6,395 bases of DNA from Flavobacteriales bacterium (GTDB taxonomy: Bacteria; Bacteroidota; Bacteroidia; Flavobacteriales_D; Sanyastnellaceae). The notes beneath the pieces were generated by a model that saw only the letters and a list, made by a program, of their open reading frames with translations, did not search any database and was not told the DNA's origin. The first letter of the stretch is position 1; every line of letters starts with the position of its first letter. The translations under genes were made by a program, and so were the position numbers. The stretch spans positions 1 through 6,395 of the forward strand of contig JAIYCK010000225.1 in assembly GCA_027488055.1 (NCBI GenBank). The letters are read 5' to 3'. Shown piece after piece: positions 1 through 6,395 of this stretch.

Positions 1-38
1 ATCTCCTCAAAGCTCAATTCCTTGTCATTTACTCCCAT
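1..38 (-). CDS. possible start of a downstream gene overlapping the photolyase stop (partial)
   Basis: On the minus strand an ATG at 38-36 opens a frame that stays open to the window edge, reading MGVNDKELSFEE. It overlaps the last 14 bases of the photolyase gene in a different frame; such overlaps are common between co-transcribed bacterial genes. A weak purine-rich stretch (GGAAAG) directly precedes the ATG but sits too close to act as a normal Shine-Dalgarno site. Only 12 complete codons are visible, so no family can be named. The true next gene could instead start beyond the edge, since a purine-rich AGGAG lies at about 3-7 on this strand and could serve a start outside the window. Confidence 0.3.
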   Translation of the reverse strand, partial: MGVNDKELSFEE

Positions 39-1314
39 CTTTCCAATGATTTCTAAATGTATGATTCGGATCGTAATCCGATGCTTGTTTATCTATGTTG
101 AATCGGCGACCCGCACGTGGATCATTGCCAACCCCTGCTATGTAAGCCCAATTGCACCAATTGCTGGCTACTTCATAGTCCAAAAGGTGATATTCAAAAA
201 AGTCCGCTCCTCGGCGCCAGTCTTGTTGCAAGTCGTGCACCAGATAACTGGCCACGTTTTGGCGTCCACGGTTACTCATAAAGCCAGTCGCCACCAACTC
301 GCGCATGCATCCGTCCACAAAATCGTTGCCTGTGCGACCTTCACACCAATTGCTCAAAGCCGTCTCATTGGATACCATTAATGGACCTTCCCCTTTTCCA
401 AAGCCATCGTACTGAAAGACCTTGTCACCATGAACCCACAGGGTGTATTGAAAAAAATCGCGCCACAACAATTCAAAAATCAACCAATAGCTGGATTCAT
501 TCGCTCCATGCTGCTCCTCATAATCTCTGATAGCATGATAAATCTCCACAGGGGAAATACTGCCCACCGACAACCAAGGCGAAAACTTACTGCTGTAATC
601 TGCACCCACCATGCCATTGCGTGTTTGCTTGTATCGACCCAATCGTTCAGGTTCCGAACAATAATATTGAACGCGCTCCTTGGCTGCGTGACTGCCGCCT
701 GTGAACGACATCACAGCCCTCGCGTCGATTTCCACTGGAGCATTGAGATGAATAGGCCATTCATCGCTTTGCGCCTCCCATGCAGAAGGCCATATCAACA
801 CTTCTTCAATTGGACGAACGAACCAATTTTTTTCTACTTGTTGTCGAAACACGGTGAAAATATGAGGCAGTCGATCCAATTTAAACGGCAGCTGCTCGAT
901 TCCATGCAAGGTGCGTTGCCAAAGGGTATGACATTGGATACCAGCTTGTCGGCACCATTGGAATAGCTGATCAAATACGCCCTCTTCTTCCGTGCCCGGC
1001 AACTGCTCCAAATAGAGTTTATCCATGGCGTATGACCGTTGGATTTCCTTCAACACATCCAGCTCATCACCGAATCGAACGATCAGCTGCAAACCTTTGG
1101 TCTGAATCGAGGCGCGCAGATCTTCTACACTTTCTTTGAGAAAATGTTGTCTTCGAAAACTTTGCCGTACGTCGTGGGATCTAGGATCCTGCCATTGGCT
1201 AGGATGCAATACCACCAGCAGTGCGAGCTGATCGCATTCCTTGCAAGCCCTGCTTAACAGCGGATTGTCTGAAAGACGCAGATCGGAGCGAAATAAATAA
1301 AGACCCTTGGACAT
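25..1314 (-). CDS. DASH-type cryptochrome / deoxyribodipyrimidine photolyase
   Basis: A 429-residue flavoprotein of the photolyase/cryptochrome superfamily. DASH members use blue light absorbed by FAD, usually with a folate antenna, to split cyclobutane pyrimidine dimers, mainly in single-stranded or looped DNA; they act in the cytoplasm. The N-terminal alpha/beta domain opens with FRSDLRLSDN (8-17). The FAD-binding helical domain shows YSSKFSPWL (240-248), ELLWRDFF (281-288), GRTGNDFVDG (326-335), TGFMSNRGRQNVAS (343-356), DWRRGA (365-370), SNWCNW (384-389) and AGVGNDPR (393-400). The MSNRGRQ and GVGNDPR signatures point to the DASH subgroup rather than class I CPD photolyases. N385 aligns with the Asn near flavin N5 in photolyases. 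The usual DYD before it reads DYE (379-381). The length is normal for bacterial DASH proteins. It lies 51 bases downstream of the MerR gene on the same strand. GGAG ends two bases before the ATG, too close to be a useful ribosome site. Confidence 0.95.
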   Translation of the reverse strand: MSKGLYLFRSDLRLSDNPLLSRACKECDQLALLVVLHPSQWQDPRSHDVRQSFRRQHFLKESVEDLRASIQTKGLQLIVRFGDELDVLKEIQRSYAMDKLYLEQLPGTEEEGVFDQLFQWCRQAGIQCHTLWQRTLHGIEQLPFKLDRLPHIFTVFRQQVEKNWFVRPIEEVLIWPSAWEAQSDEWPIHLNAPVEIDARAVMSFTGGSHAAKERVQYYCSEPERLGRYKQTRNGMVGADYSSKFSPWLSVGSISPVEIYHAIRDYEEQHGANESSYWLIFELLWRDFFQYTLWVHGDKVFQYDGFGKGEGPLMVSNETALSNWCEGRTGNDFVDGCMRELVATGFMSNRGRQNVASYLVHDLQQDWRRGADFFEYHLLDYEVASNWCNWAYIAGVGNDPRAGRRFNIDKQASDYDPNHTFRNHWKDGSK

Positions 1315-1365
1315 GACTCCAAAACATGAAGCCGCATCACAAGTTCAAAATATCTGGACTGAAAT

Positions 1366-1698
1366 TTAAAGTGACGAGCGAATAGCGAGCAATTCCTGCT
1401 TGATGCGCATAAGGCGTTCCACCGCTATTGACTTTTGATGAGAAGGAGTAGTTTGCTTGAAGGCCAATTTGGCTCCATCCAACGTATATCCTCTTTCTTT
1501 CACTAGATGATGGATTTTGCGAAAAAGCTCGACATCCTTTTTGGTATAAACTCGATTGCCTCTCGCATTTTTGCGCGGTTGCAACTGTGGAAATTCCTTT
1601 TCCCAAAAACGGATCAAAGACGTATTGACATCAAACATATCGGCTACTTCGCCTATGGTAAAATAGATCTTCTCGATCTGATGCGTTTCGGTTAACAT
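1366..1698 (-). CDS. short MerR-family transcriptional regulator
   Basis: A 110-residue MerR-type DNA-binding protein. The winged helix-turn-helix occupies roughly residues 11-80: the helix-turn-helix reads YFTIGEVADMF and continues through NTSLIRFWEKEF (25-36), then the wing with ARGNRVYTKKD (45-55) and the helices ending VKERGYTLDGAKLAF (66-80). A charged C-terminal helix (about 88-107) could form the antiparallel dimerisation coil usual in MerR proteins. No effector domain follows: there is no cysteine cluster for metal and no B12-binding domain of the kind found in light-responsive CarH/LitR proteins. Small MerR proteins of this type commonly lie beside an M23 peptidase and alaS in Bacteroidota, exactly as here; their targets are, as far as I know, not established. 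The ATG at 1698 is the only start that keeps the whole fold. No Shine-Dalgarno sequence is visible. The next gene on this strand is the photolyase. Confidence 0.9.
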   Translation of the reverse strand: MLTETHQIEKIYFTIGEVADMFDVNTSLIRFWEKEFPQLQPRKNARGNRVYTKKDVELFRKIHHLVKERGYTLDGAKLAFKQTTPSHQKSIAVERLMRIKQELLAIRSSL

Positions 1699-1739
1699 AT
1701 AGTGGTCAATCTAGGTTGGGGGCCGCAATATAGGTCAAT
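1697..1739. repeat. direct repeat pair upstream of the MerR gene
   Basis: Two near-identical elements lie in the same orientation, on the plus strand ATATAGTGGTCAAT (1697-1710) and ATATAGGTCAAT (1728-1739). They share ATATA and GGTCAAT and differ by a two-base GT insertion; the GGTCAAT cores start 29 bases apart. The first copy overlaps the start codon of the MerR gene. The position would suit an operator or duplicated promoter element, but this is inference: only two copies are present and the cores are short. Confidence 0.4.
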
Positions 1740-1787
1740 GCTTTAAACTGGCCACACCTCTTCCTAAAAAAGTGGGACAAAAACCAT

Positions 1788-2759
1788 TTAGTCAAACGAT
1801 TGATTCGCGTTGGCGGCACGTTGCAACAAATCTTCGTATTGAGCTGGTGTAATATCGCTGTAGAAATAAAAGGCAGGGTCTACTTTTTCGCCATTTTTGA
1901 CTACTTCATAGTGCAAGTGAGGCCCCGTGGAGGTGCCCGTATTACCTACGTATCCAATGACTTGGCCCCTTGAAACGCGATCACCAGGGCGCACAGCCAT
2001 TTTACTCATGTGGGCGTACAAGGTCTGGTAGCCATATCCGTGATCAATGATAACGTGGTAGCCATAACCTGAGAATTTATTCTCTACCAATGACACCACT
2101 CCATTGCCTGTAGCGTATATTTCTGTGCCCACATCTGCCGTAAAATCAAGTCCTGTATGCATTTTAGCAATGCGGTAAATGGGATGCACCCGCACACCGA
2201 AACCAGAAGCAATGCGTTTAAGATCCTTGTTGCTCACTGGCTGAATGGCTGGAATGCTTTGAAGCATCTGGTCTTGGGCCTTGGCCATTTCAAAAACCTC
2301 TTCGAAACTCTTGCTCTGCGCCACCATGCCGCGCTGCAACTGCTCGATACGGCGCTTGGTCTCAATCAATTGCTCTGAACTGCTGAAGCCGCGCATATCT
2401 CGGTAGCGATCCCGACCACCGACTCCGCCAATCCGCATGTGCTCCGGATAAGGCTCCGAACCAAAGATCGAGCGATATACATTGTCGTCTTTGTCTTGCA
2501 GATCACCTGCAAACTGCTCCAAAGTGTCGAGTTGATAGTGGAAATCCCGGATTTGTTTCTTCAAAAACTTCACTTCTCGCTCGAGTTGAGCGGTCGCTGG
2601 ATCTTTGAAAAAAGAGGCATAGAGCACTACACCAATCGCTCCAATCACTAGGCCAGCAAACAAATATTTCAGCGCGCTCAACAGATAGTCACGAAACTCG
2701 TAACTGATGCGCTCAAAATTGAGTGTACTCGGATTGAATTTATACTTGAGTCTTGGCAT
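1788..2759 (-). CDS. membrane-anchored M23 (LytM-type) peptidoglycan endopeptidase
   Basis: A 323-residue zinc endopeptidase expected to cut peptide cross-links of peptidoglycan in the periplasm. Residues 1-28 are cytoplasmic and basic, about 29-51 form one membrane segment (rich in A, L, V, G, ending YASFF), and about 55-165 are charged and predicted to be largely coiled coil. The C-terminal M23 domain spans about 180-300 with the metal motif HTGLD (H201, D205), H250 and HLH (H281, H283), preceded by GTSTGP; these match the ligands and catalytic histidines of LytM, so the enzyme should be active. The frame is open further upstream to an ATG at 2954, but that would overlap alaS by 69 bases and add 65 residues with no family resemblance. 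The start MPRLKYKFNP at 2759 matches the usual N-terminus of this Bacteroidota family. The gene is divergent from alaS and lies 89 bases upstream of the MerR gene. Confidence 0.92.
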   Translation of the reverse strand: MPRLKYKFNPSTLNFERISYEFRDYLLSALKYLFAGLVIGAIGVVLYASFFKDPATAQLEREVKFLKKQIRDFHYQLDTLEQFAGDLQDKDDNVYRSIFGSEPYPEHMRIGGVGGRDRYRDMRGFSSSEQLIETKRRIEQLQRGMVAQSKSFEEVFEMAKAQDQMLQSIPAIQPVSNKDLKRIASGFGVRVHPIYRIAKMHTGLDFTADVGTEIYATGNGVVSLVENKFSGYGYHVIIDHGYGYQTLYAHMSKMAVRPGDRVSRGQVIGYVGNTGTSTGPHLHYEVVKNGEKVDPAFYFYSDITPAQYEDLLQRAANANQSFD

Positions 2760-2847
2760 AGCCGAGCGCGAAAATAAGCATATTACTTCAAAATACCATA
2801 GCACTGAATCAGCTTGATTGCAAGACCACCTGCGACCTTCACAAAAC

Positions 2848-2878
2848 TTTGTATGATGACACTTTAGCGGTAAATTCG
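2848..2878 (+). promoter_or_regulatory. candidate Bacteroidota-type promoter for alaS
   Basis: TTTG at 2848-2851 is followed, after a 19-base spacer, by TAAATTCG at 2871-2878. This matches the known Bacteroidota primary sigma consensus (TTTG near -33, TAnnTTTG near -7) with one mismatch in the -7 element. Both elements, placed at their usual distances, predict transcription starting around 2882-2883, just before the alaS ATG at 2886. No experimental support is available from the sequence. Confidence 0.5.
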
Positions 2879-2885
2879 CGGCGCT

Positions 2886-5498
2886 ATGGCAACACTTACA
2901 TCCAAACAAATTCGCAAACAATTCCTCGATTTTTTCCAATCGAAAGGGCATCAAATCGTTCCAAGTGCTCCAATGGTCGTGAAGGGCGATCCTACCCTTA
3001 TGTTCATTAACAGCGGAATGGCTCCATTTAAAAATTGGTTTCTAGGCAATGAAGCGATTCAATATCCTCGCGTTGCTGATTCGCAAAAATGCTTGCGTGT
3101 AAGCGGAAAACACAACGACTTGGAAGAAGTGGGTGTAGATCACTATCACCATACCATGTTCGAAATGCTCGGCAACTGGTCCTTTGGTGACTACTTTAAA
3201 CACGAAGCCATTCAATGGGCGTGGGAATTGTTGACTGAGGTATACGGCCTGCAGAAGGACCGATTGTACGTAACAGTGTTTGAAGGAGATGCAAGCGAAA
3301 ATATTCCCAAGTCCGTGATTGCGCACGAATGCTGGCGCAAACTTGTTCCAGAAGATCACATCGTGTATGGCAATAAGAAAGACAATTTTTGGGAAATGGG
3401 CGAAACCGGCCCATGTGGACCTTGCACGGAAATTCACTTTGACGGACGCAGCGATGAAGAGCGCGCCAAAGTGCCCGGCGAAACCTTGGTCAACAAGGAC
3501 CATCCAGAGGTGATTGAAATCTGGAACAACGTGTTTATGATGTACAATCGTCTCAAAGACGGAACCCTTGAGCCATTGCCCAAATGCCATGTGGATACGG
3601 GTATGGGTTTCGAGCGACTCGTGCGTGTATTGCAGAACAAACAATCCAATTACGATACGGATGTATTTACACCGTTGTTGGAAGCAGTAGAAAAACAAGC
3701 TGGTAAAATCTACGAACGCAGCGATAGCAAAAAAGATGTGGCCATGCGCGTGATCTCCGATCATATCCGCGCAGTATCCTTTGCCATTTGTGATGGACAG
3801 CTGCCAGCCAGCGGTGGAGCGGGTTATGTCATTCGCAGGATCTTGCGCCGTGCCATCCGTTATGGATACAGCTTCTTAGATCTCAAAGCTCCTTTTATGT
3901 ATCGACTTGTCGATGTATTGGCGCACGAAATGGGTGAATTTTTTCCTGAAATACAAGCCAACAAATCCTTTGTGGCCAAAGTCATTTTGGAAGAAGAAGA
4001 AAGCTTTTTGCGCACCTTGGACAAAGGCATTCAATTGTTAGATCAAATCGTAAAAAATACCGAAAGCGACGTCATCGATGGAAAAGTCGTATTCGAACTA
4101 TATGACACGTTTGGATTTCCTACGGACCTCACAGCGCTCATCGCTGGAGAAAGCGGCAAACGCATTGATCATGTGGGTTTTGACAGTGAATTGCAAAAAC
4201 AAAAAGAACGCAGCCGCGCAGCGACCAAGCTTGAAACCGAAGACTGGGTAGAATTGGCCGCCGGCGAGACCAGCTTCGTCGGTTACGATGAAACGCAGTG
4301 CGAAGCCAAAATATTAAAGTACCGCAAAGTCAAAAACAAAGGCAAAGAATTTTACCAATTGGTTTTGGACAAAACACCTTTTTATGCGGAAGGCGGTGGA
4401 CAAGTGGGTGACAAAGGACTTTTGCAAAGTGCCAATGATATCGTCCGCATTTTTGACACCAAAAAAGAAAACAACCTGTGGGTGCATTTCACCGAACAAT
4501 TGCCGGATCAATTTGACGCAACTTTTCATGCGCAAATCGATGTCGCGCATCGAACCGATGTGACCAGTAATCACAGCGCAACACACCTCCTGCATGAAGC
4601 ATTGCGTCAGGTGCTGGGAACGCATGTGGAGCAAAAAGGCTCCTTGGTCAATGCCGAGGCCTTGCGATTTGACTTCGCTCATTTCTCAAAGATGACCGAT
4701 GAAGAATTAGAGCGCACAGAAAACATCGTGAATCAACGTATTCGTCAATCCTTGCCGTTGGTCGAAAATCGATCTATGGCCATCGATGACGCTCGACAAA
4801 CAGGTGCTATGATGTTGTTCGGAGAGAAGTATGGCGAACGGGTGCGTGTGATTCAGTTTGGCACATCCATTGAGCTCTGTGGTGGTACGCATGTACAAAA
4901 CACCGCCGAAATTGGATTTTTCAAATTGCGCAGCGAAGCCGCAGTGGCCGCTGGCGTGCGCCGAATCGAAGCCATTTCTTCCAACAATGCCCTTGCGTAT
5001 TTGAAGAATGAATTGAGCACCTTGGACGAAATTCGTCAATTGCTCAAGGCAAAAGATCCATTGAAAAGTGTGCAGGATTTGATGCAGAAGAACAACGATT
5101 TGCAAAAACAAATCGACGCAATGAACAAAGAGAAAGCGCAGCAAATCAAAAAACAATTGATGCCACTATTCAACGAAATAAACGGTATAAACTATTTGGC
5201 CACCCACGTGGATTTGGAAGCCGCTGAATTGAAAGACATCGCTTTTCAGATGCGCGCTGAAATGACCAATATGTTTGCTGTTTTTGCTGGTGAGTCGGGC
5301 GGCAAGGCTACGTTGACTTGTGTGATGAGCGACGATGTAATGACCTCCAAAAATCTGAATGCCTCCAACATCATCCGCGACTTAGCCAAAGACATAAATG
5401 GCGGCGGCGGCGGACAAGCCTTTTTTGCGACTGCCGGTGGCACCAAACCCGAAGGATTGAATTCGGCATTGGAGCGAGCCCAGGTTTTTATACAATAA
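2886..5498 (+). CDS. alaS: alanyl-tRNA synthetase
   Basis: An 870-residue class II aminoacyl-tRNA synthetase that charges tRNA-Ala with alanine and hydrolyses misacylated Ser- or Gly-tRNA-Ala. The N-terminal catalytic core (about 1-270) shows the family block HNDLEEVG (76-83), HHTMFEMLGNWSFGDYFK (88-105), GPCGPCTEIHFD (175-186) and DTGMGFERL (237-245). The tRNA-recognition region follows (about 280-450), with GAGYVIRRILRRAIRYG near 311-327. The editing domain carries its zinc site as HSATH (H563, H567) and CGGTH (C665, H669), all intact. A coiled stretch (about 705-760) leads to the C-Ala domain, ending with the glycine-rich GGGGGQAFFATAGG (839-852). The length is normal for the family. The ATG at 2886 begins MATLTSKQIRKQFLDFF, the standard family N-terminus; there is no Shine-Dalgarno sequence. 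The gene is divergent from the M23 peptidase gene and appears monocistronic, being followed 23 bases later by a terminator hairpin. Confidence 0.99.
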   Translation: MATLTSKQIRKQFLDFFQSKGHQIVPSAPMVVKGDPTLMFINSGMAPFKNWFLGNEAIQYPRVADSQKCLRVSGKHNDLEEVGVDHYHHTMFEMLGNWSFGDYFKHEAIQWAWELLTEVYGLQKDRLYVTVFEGDASENIPKSVIAHECWRKLVPEDHIVYGNKKDNFWEMGETGPCGPCTEIHFDGRSDEERAKVPGETLVNKDHPEVIEIWNNVFMMYNRLKDGTLEPLPKCHVDTGMGFERLVRVLQNKQSNYDTDVFTPLLEAVEKQAGKIYERSDSKKDVAMRVISDHIRAVSFAICDGQLPASGGAGYVIRRILRRAIRYGYSFLDLKAPFMYRLVDVLAHEMGEFFPEIQANKSFVAKVILEEEESFLRTLDKGIQLLDQIVKNTESDVIDGKVVFELYDTFGFPTDLTALIAGESGKRIDHVGFDSELQKQKERSRAATKLETEDWVELAAGETSFVGYDETQCEAKILKYRKVKNKGKEFYQLVLDKTPFYAEGGGQVGDKGLLQSANDIVRIFDTKKENNLWVHFTEQLPDQFDATFHAQIDVAHRTDVTSNHSATHLLHEALRQVLGTHVEQKGSLVNAEALRFDFAHFSKMTDEELERTENIVNQRIRQSLPLVENRSMAIDDARQTGAMMLFGEKYGERVRVIQFGTSIELCGGTHVQNTAEIGFFKLRSEAAVAAGVRRIEAISSNNALAYLKNELSTLDEIRQLLKAKDPLKSVQDLMQKNNDLQKQIDAMNKEKAQQIKKQLMPLFNEINGINYLATHVDLEAAELKDIAFQMRAEMTNMFAVFAGESGGKATLTCVMSDDVMTSKNLNASNIIRDLAKDINGGGGGQAFFATAGGTKPEGLNSALERAQVFIQ

Positions 5499-5521
5499 CT
5501 TTTCATTTTCGAATAAAACAC

Positions 5522-5554
5522 AAAGTCCAGTATCAGATACTGGACTTTTTTTTT
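5522..5554 (+). terminator. intrinsic terminator after alaS
   Basis: A perfect inverted repeat AAAGTCCAGTA (5522-5532) / TACTGGACTTT (5538-5548), with a 5-base loop TCAGA, runs into nine consecutive T residues (5546-5554). The core stem is the nine pairs AGTCCAGTA/TACTGGACT. It lies 23 bases after the alaS stop codon and has the classic Rho-independent layout. Confidence 0.9.
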
Positions 5555-5774
5555 GAAGCAGATTATTGAGTTGCCATCAGCCTTTTCAGCTATACTTCTG
5601 CTGATCTACACACGAAACACTCCAGGAAAAATTCATATTTATCAACCTTGTTTATGGAATCGTCGCTCCTTTTTTATCTGCAATTAAACGGAATACTTTT
5701 TCTAAATGCTTCCAACATTTAATTACATTCGTTCAAACAATTGAAACTTCTAAATTGTCCAATACTTTAATTCC

Positions 5775-6047
5775 ATGAGAACAAATTTCTTTCCTCAAGC
5801 GTGTTTAAACCATTCAGAAAGACTCTATCCCATCAACCTCTTTAAATTACTCATCAAGGATCCTATCAGCACAATTCAGCAGCACGTCCAAATATTGAAT
5901 ACCACAGGGCAACTGGTGTGGACAGGCGAATTAGAACCACTTCAATCAGAAATGGTTATCGCGATTGATGAGATTCAATCCGGGCTTTATCATCTTTTGA
6001 TCACTAGTTCGCAAGGTTCGCAATCTCGTTCTTTTTACAAAAAATAA
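5775..6047 (+). CDS. orphan T9SS C-terminal sorting-domain-like polypeptide, possible gene remnant
   Basis: A 90-codon frame. Residues about 17-90 resemble the type A sorting domain of proteins exported by the Bacteroidota type IX secretion system. There is a degenerate opening box (YPINLFKLLIKDP, where the family usually has YPNPF), a strand ending in a glycine turn (VQILNTTGQLVW, 38-49), the characteristic IQSGLYHLLI (67-76), and a basic end (SFYKK). In known cargo this domain sits at the C-terminus of a large secreted protein that also has an N-terminal signal peptide. Here only about 16 residues precede it and they contain no hydrophobic export segment. The ATG at 5775 has no visible ribosome site, and an in-frame stop lies 24 bases upstream at 5751. 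The frame ends in tandem TAA codons followed by a hairpin. It may be the 3' remnant of a lost cargo gene; a genuine small protein or a frame broken by a sequencing error is less likely but possible. Confidence 0.55.
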   Translation: MRTNFFPQACLNHSERLYPINLFKLLIKDPISTIQQHVQILNTTGQLVWTGELEPLQSEMVIAIDEIQSGLYHLLITSSQGSQSRSFYKK

Positions 6048-6052
6048 TAATC

Positions 6053-6086
6053 AAAACCCAGTGCCGCATTTGCAGAACTGGGTTTT
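6053..6086 (+). terminator. hairpin terminator after the sorting-domain frame
   Basis: Perfect ten-base inverted repeat AAAACCCAGT (6053-6062) / ACTGGGTTTT (6077-6086) around a 14-base loop, starting 5 bases after the stop codon. The T-run is short (four T, then CT), so termination may be partial. The symmetric A and T ends mean it could work from either strand. It ends only 14 bases before the next start codon. Confidence 0.7.
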
Positions 6087-6100
6087 CTAATTGTCGCATA

Positions 6101-6395
6101 ATGAAACACTTCATTCTCCTTGCCATGTCATGGCTATTTGTTTTGTCGCACTCTCTCGGACAATATATTCACTTCAACAATGTCTATCAGTCTGACCCCA
6201 TAGCAAATTCATTGCCTTACTTTTTATATGACCTACATCATTCATACTATTTGTATGGATTAAACAATGACAGCAACTTCAACCGCACGATGAACTTCTG
6301 GAACATCGACAGAAATGGCATTCAAAACGAATTCTACGTTTTCACTCAAGAACAAAATGTATACGTGAACACTTATTTTACTGGCATTCAATCGG
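6101..6395 (+). CDS. secreted protein of unknown function, N-terminal part (runs off the window)
   Basis: The frame opens with ATG at 6101 and stays open for 98 codons to the end of the window. The N-terminus MKHFILLAMSWLFVLSHSLG is a typical Sec signal peptide: one lysine, a hydrophobic core, and a probable cleavage site around residues 18-21. The mature part is rich in aromatic residues, Asn and Asp. It contains a stretch, YYLYGLNNDSNFNRTMNFW (48-66) then NIDRNG (67-72), that resembles a single blade of secreted beta-propeller or repeat proteins in which a hydrophobic strand leads into an IDxNG turn; this is a weak resemblance and I do not recognise a family. Many such Bacteroidota proteins end in a T9SS sorting domain, but the C-terminus is not in the window. 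No Shine-Dalgarno sequence is seen. Confidence 0.8.
   Translation, partial: MKHFILLAMSWLFVLSHSLGQYIHFNNVYQSDPIANSLPYFLYDLHHSYYLYGLNNDSNFNRTMNFWNIDRNGIQNEFYVFTQEQNVYVNTYFTGIQS

Noticed and set aside
430..966. 178-codon open frame on the plus strand inside the photolyase gene
   Set aside because: It is antisense to conserved photolyase coding sequence and its translation resembles no protein family.
1257..1320. Shine-Dalgarno GGAG before the photolyase start
   Set aside because: The GGAG (1320-1317, minus strand) is only two bases from the ATG, too close for productive pairing, and the other genes here also lack such sites.
1344..1352. TATTTTGAA (minus strand) shared by the regions upstream of the photolyase and of the M23 gene (2787-2795)
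   Set aside because: It resembles the -7 promoter element but with the wrong internal spacing, no TTTG lies at a suitable distance upstream in either case, and a nine-base AT-rich match can occur by chance.
2760..2954. 65-residue N-terminal extension of the M23 peptidase from an ATG at 2954
   Set aside because: It would overlap the start of alaS by 69 bases, cover the whole divergent promoter region, and encode a Cys-rich stretch unlike the family; the internal ATG at 2759 gives the expected N-terminus and membrane anchor.
3042..3764. 240-codon open frame on the minus strand inside alaS
   Set aside because: It lies wholly antisense to a well-conserved synthetase core and its translation shows no domain or sensible composition; it is a shadow of the alaS codon pattern.
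5555..5774. Possible small genes or a degraded upstream part of the sorting-domain gene in the AT-rich gap
   Set aside because: I read the gap on both strands. Only short frames appear, such as a 22-codon hydrophobic frame from an ATG in the middle of the gap, and none has a ribosome site or continues the sorting domain; the small inverted repeats there (TCAGC/GCTGA, TTCAA/TTGAA) are only five bases.

Overview
The window looks like a chromosomal segment from a Bacteroidota (Bacteroidetes) bacterium. Three observations support this. The alaS / M23 peptidase / short MerR regulator neighbourhood is, from general knowledge, a recurring arrangement in that phylum. The best promoter candidate has the Bacteroidota form (TTTG at -33, TAnnTTTG-like at -7) and the genes lack Shine-Dalgarno sequences at usable distances. 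The right end encodes a polypeptide that resembles a type IX secretion (T9SS) C-terminal sorting domain, a system confined to this phylum. Genus or family cannot be fixed from the sequence alone.

Left half, minus strand, read right to left: a membrane-anchored M23 (LytM-type) peptidoglycan endopeptidase (2759-1788), a 110-residue MerR-type regulator (1698-1366), then a DASH-type cryptochrome/photolyase (1314-25). A further reading frame overlaps the photolyase stop codon and leaves the window (38-1). The genes are co-directional with gaps of 89 and 51 bases and no visible terminator between them, so they may be partly co-transcribed. A pair of direct repeats lies in the gap upstream of the MerR gene.

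Centre, plus strand: alaS (2886-5498), a full-length alanyl-tRNA synthetase, diverges from the M23 gene across a 126-base intergenic region. That region holds a good promoter candidate whose predicted start point is only 3-4 bases before the alaS ATG. A strong intrinsic terminator follows alaS.

Right end, plus strand: after about 220 AT-rich bases with no convincing gene comes a 90-codon frame (5775-6047). It resembles an isolated T9SS sorting domain without a signal peptide and may be a remnant. It is followed by a second hairpin, and 14 bases later starts a secreted protein with a clear signal peptide that runs off the window (6101-6395).

Most of the window is ordinary conserved housekeeping and repair content. 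I see no CRISPR array, insertion sequence, tRNA, rRNA or clear new multi-gene system. The items most worth a second look are the orphan sorting domain, the MerR/photolyase adjacency with its upstream repeats, and the near-leaderless alaS promoter.
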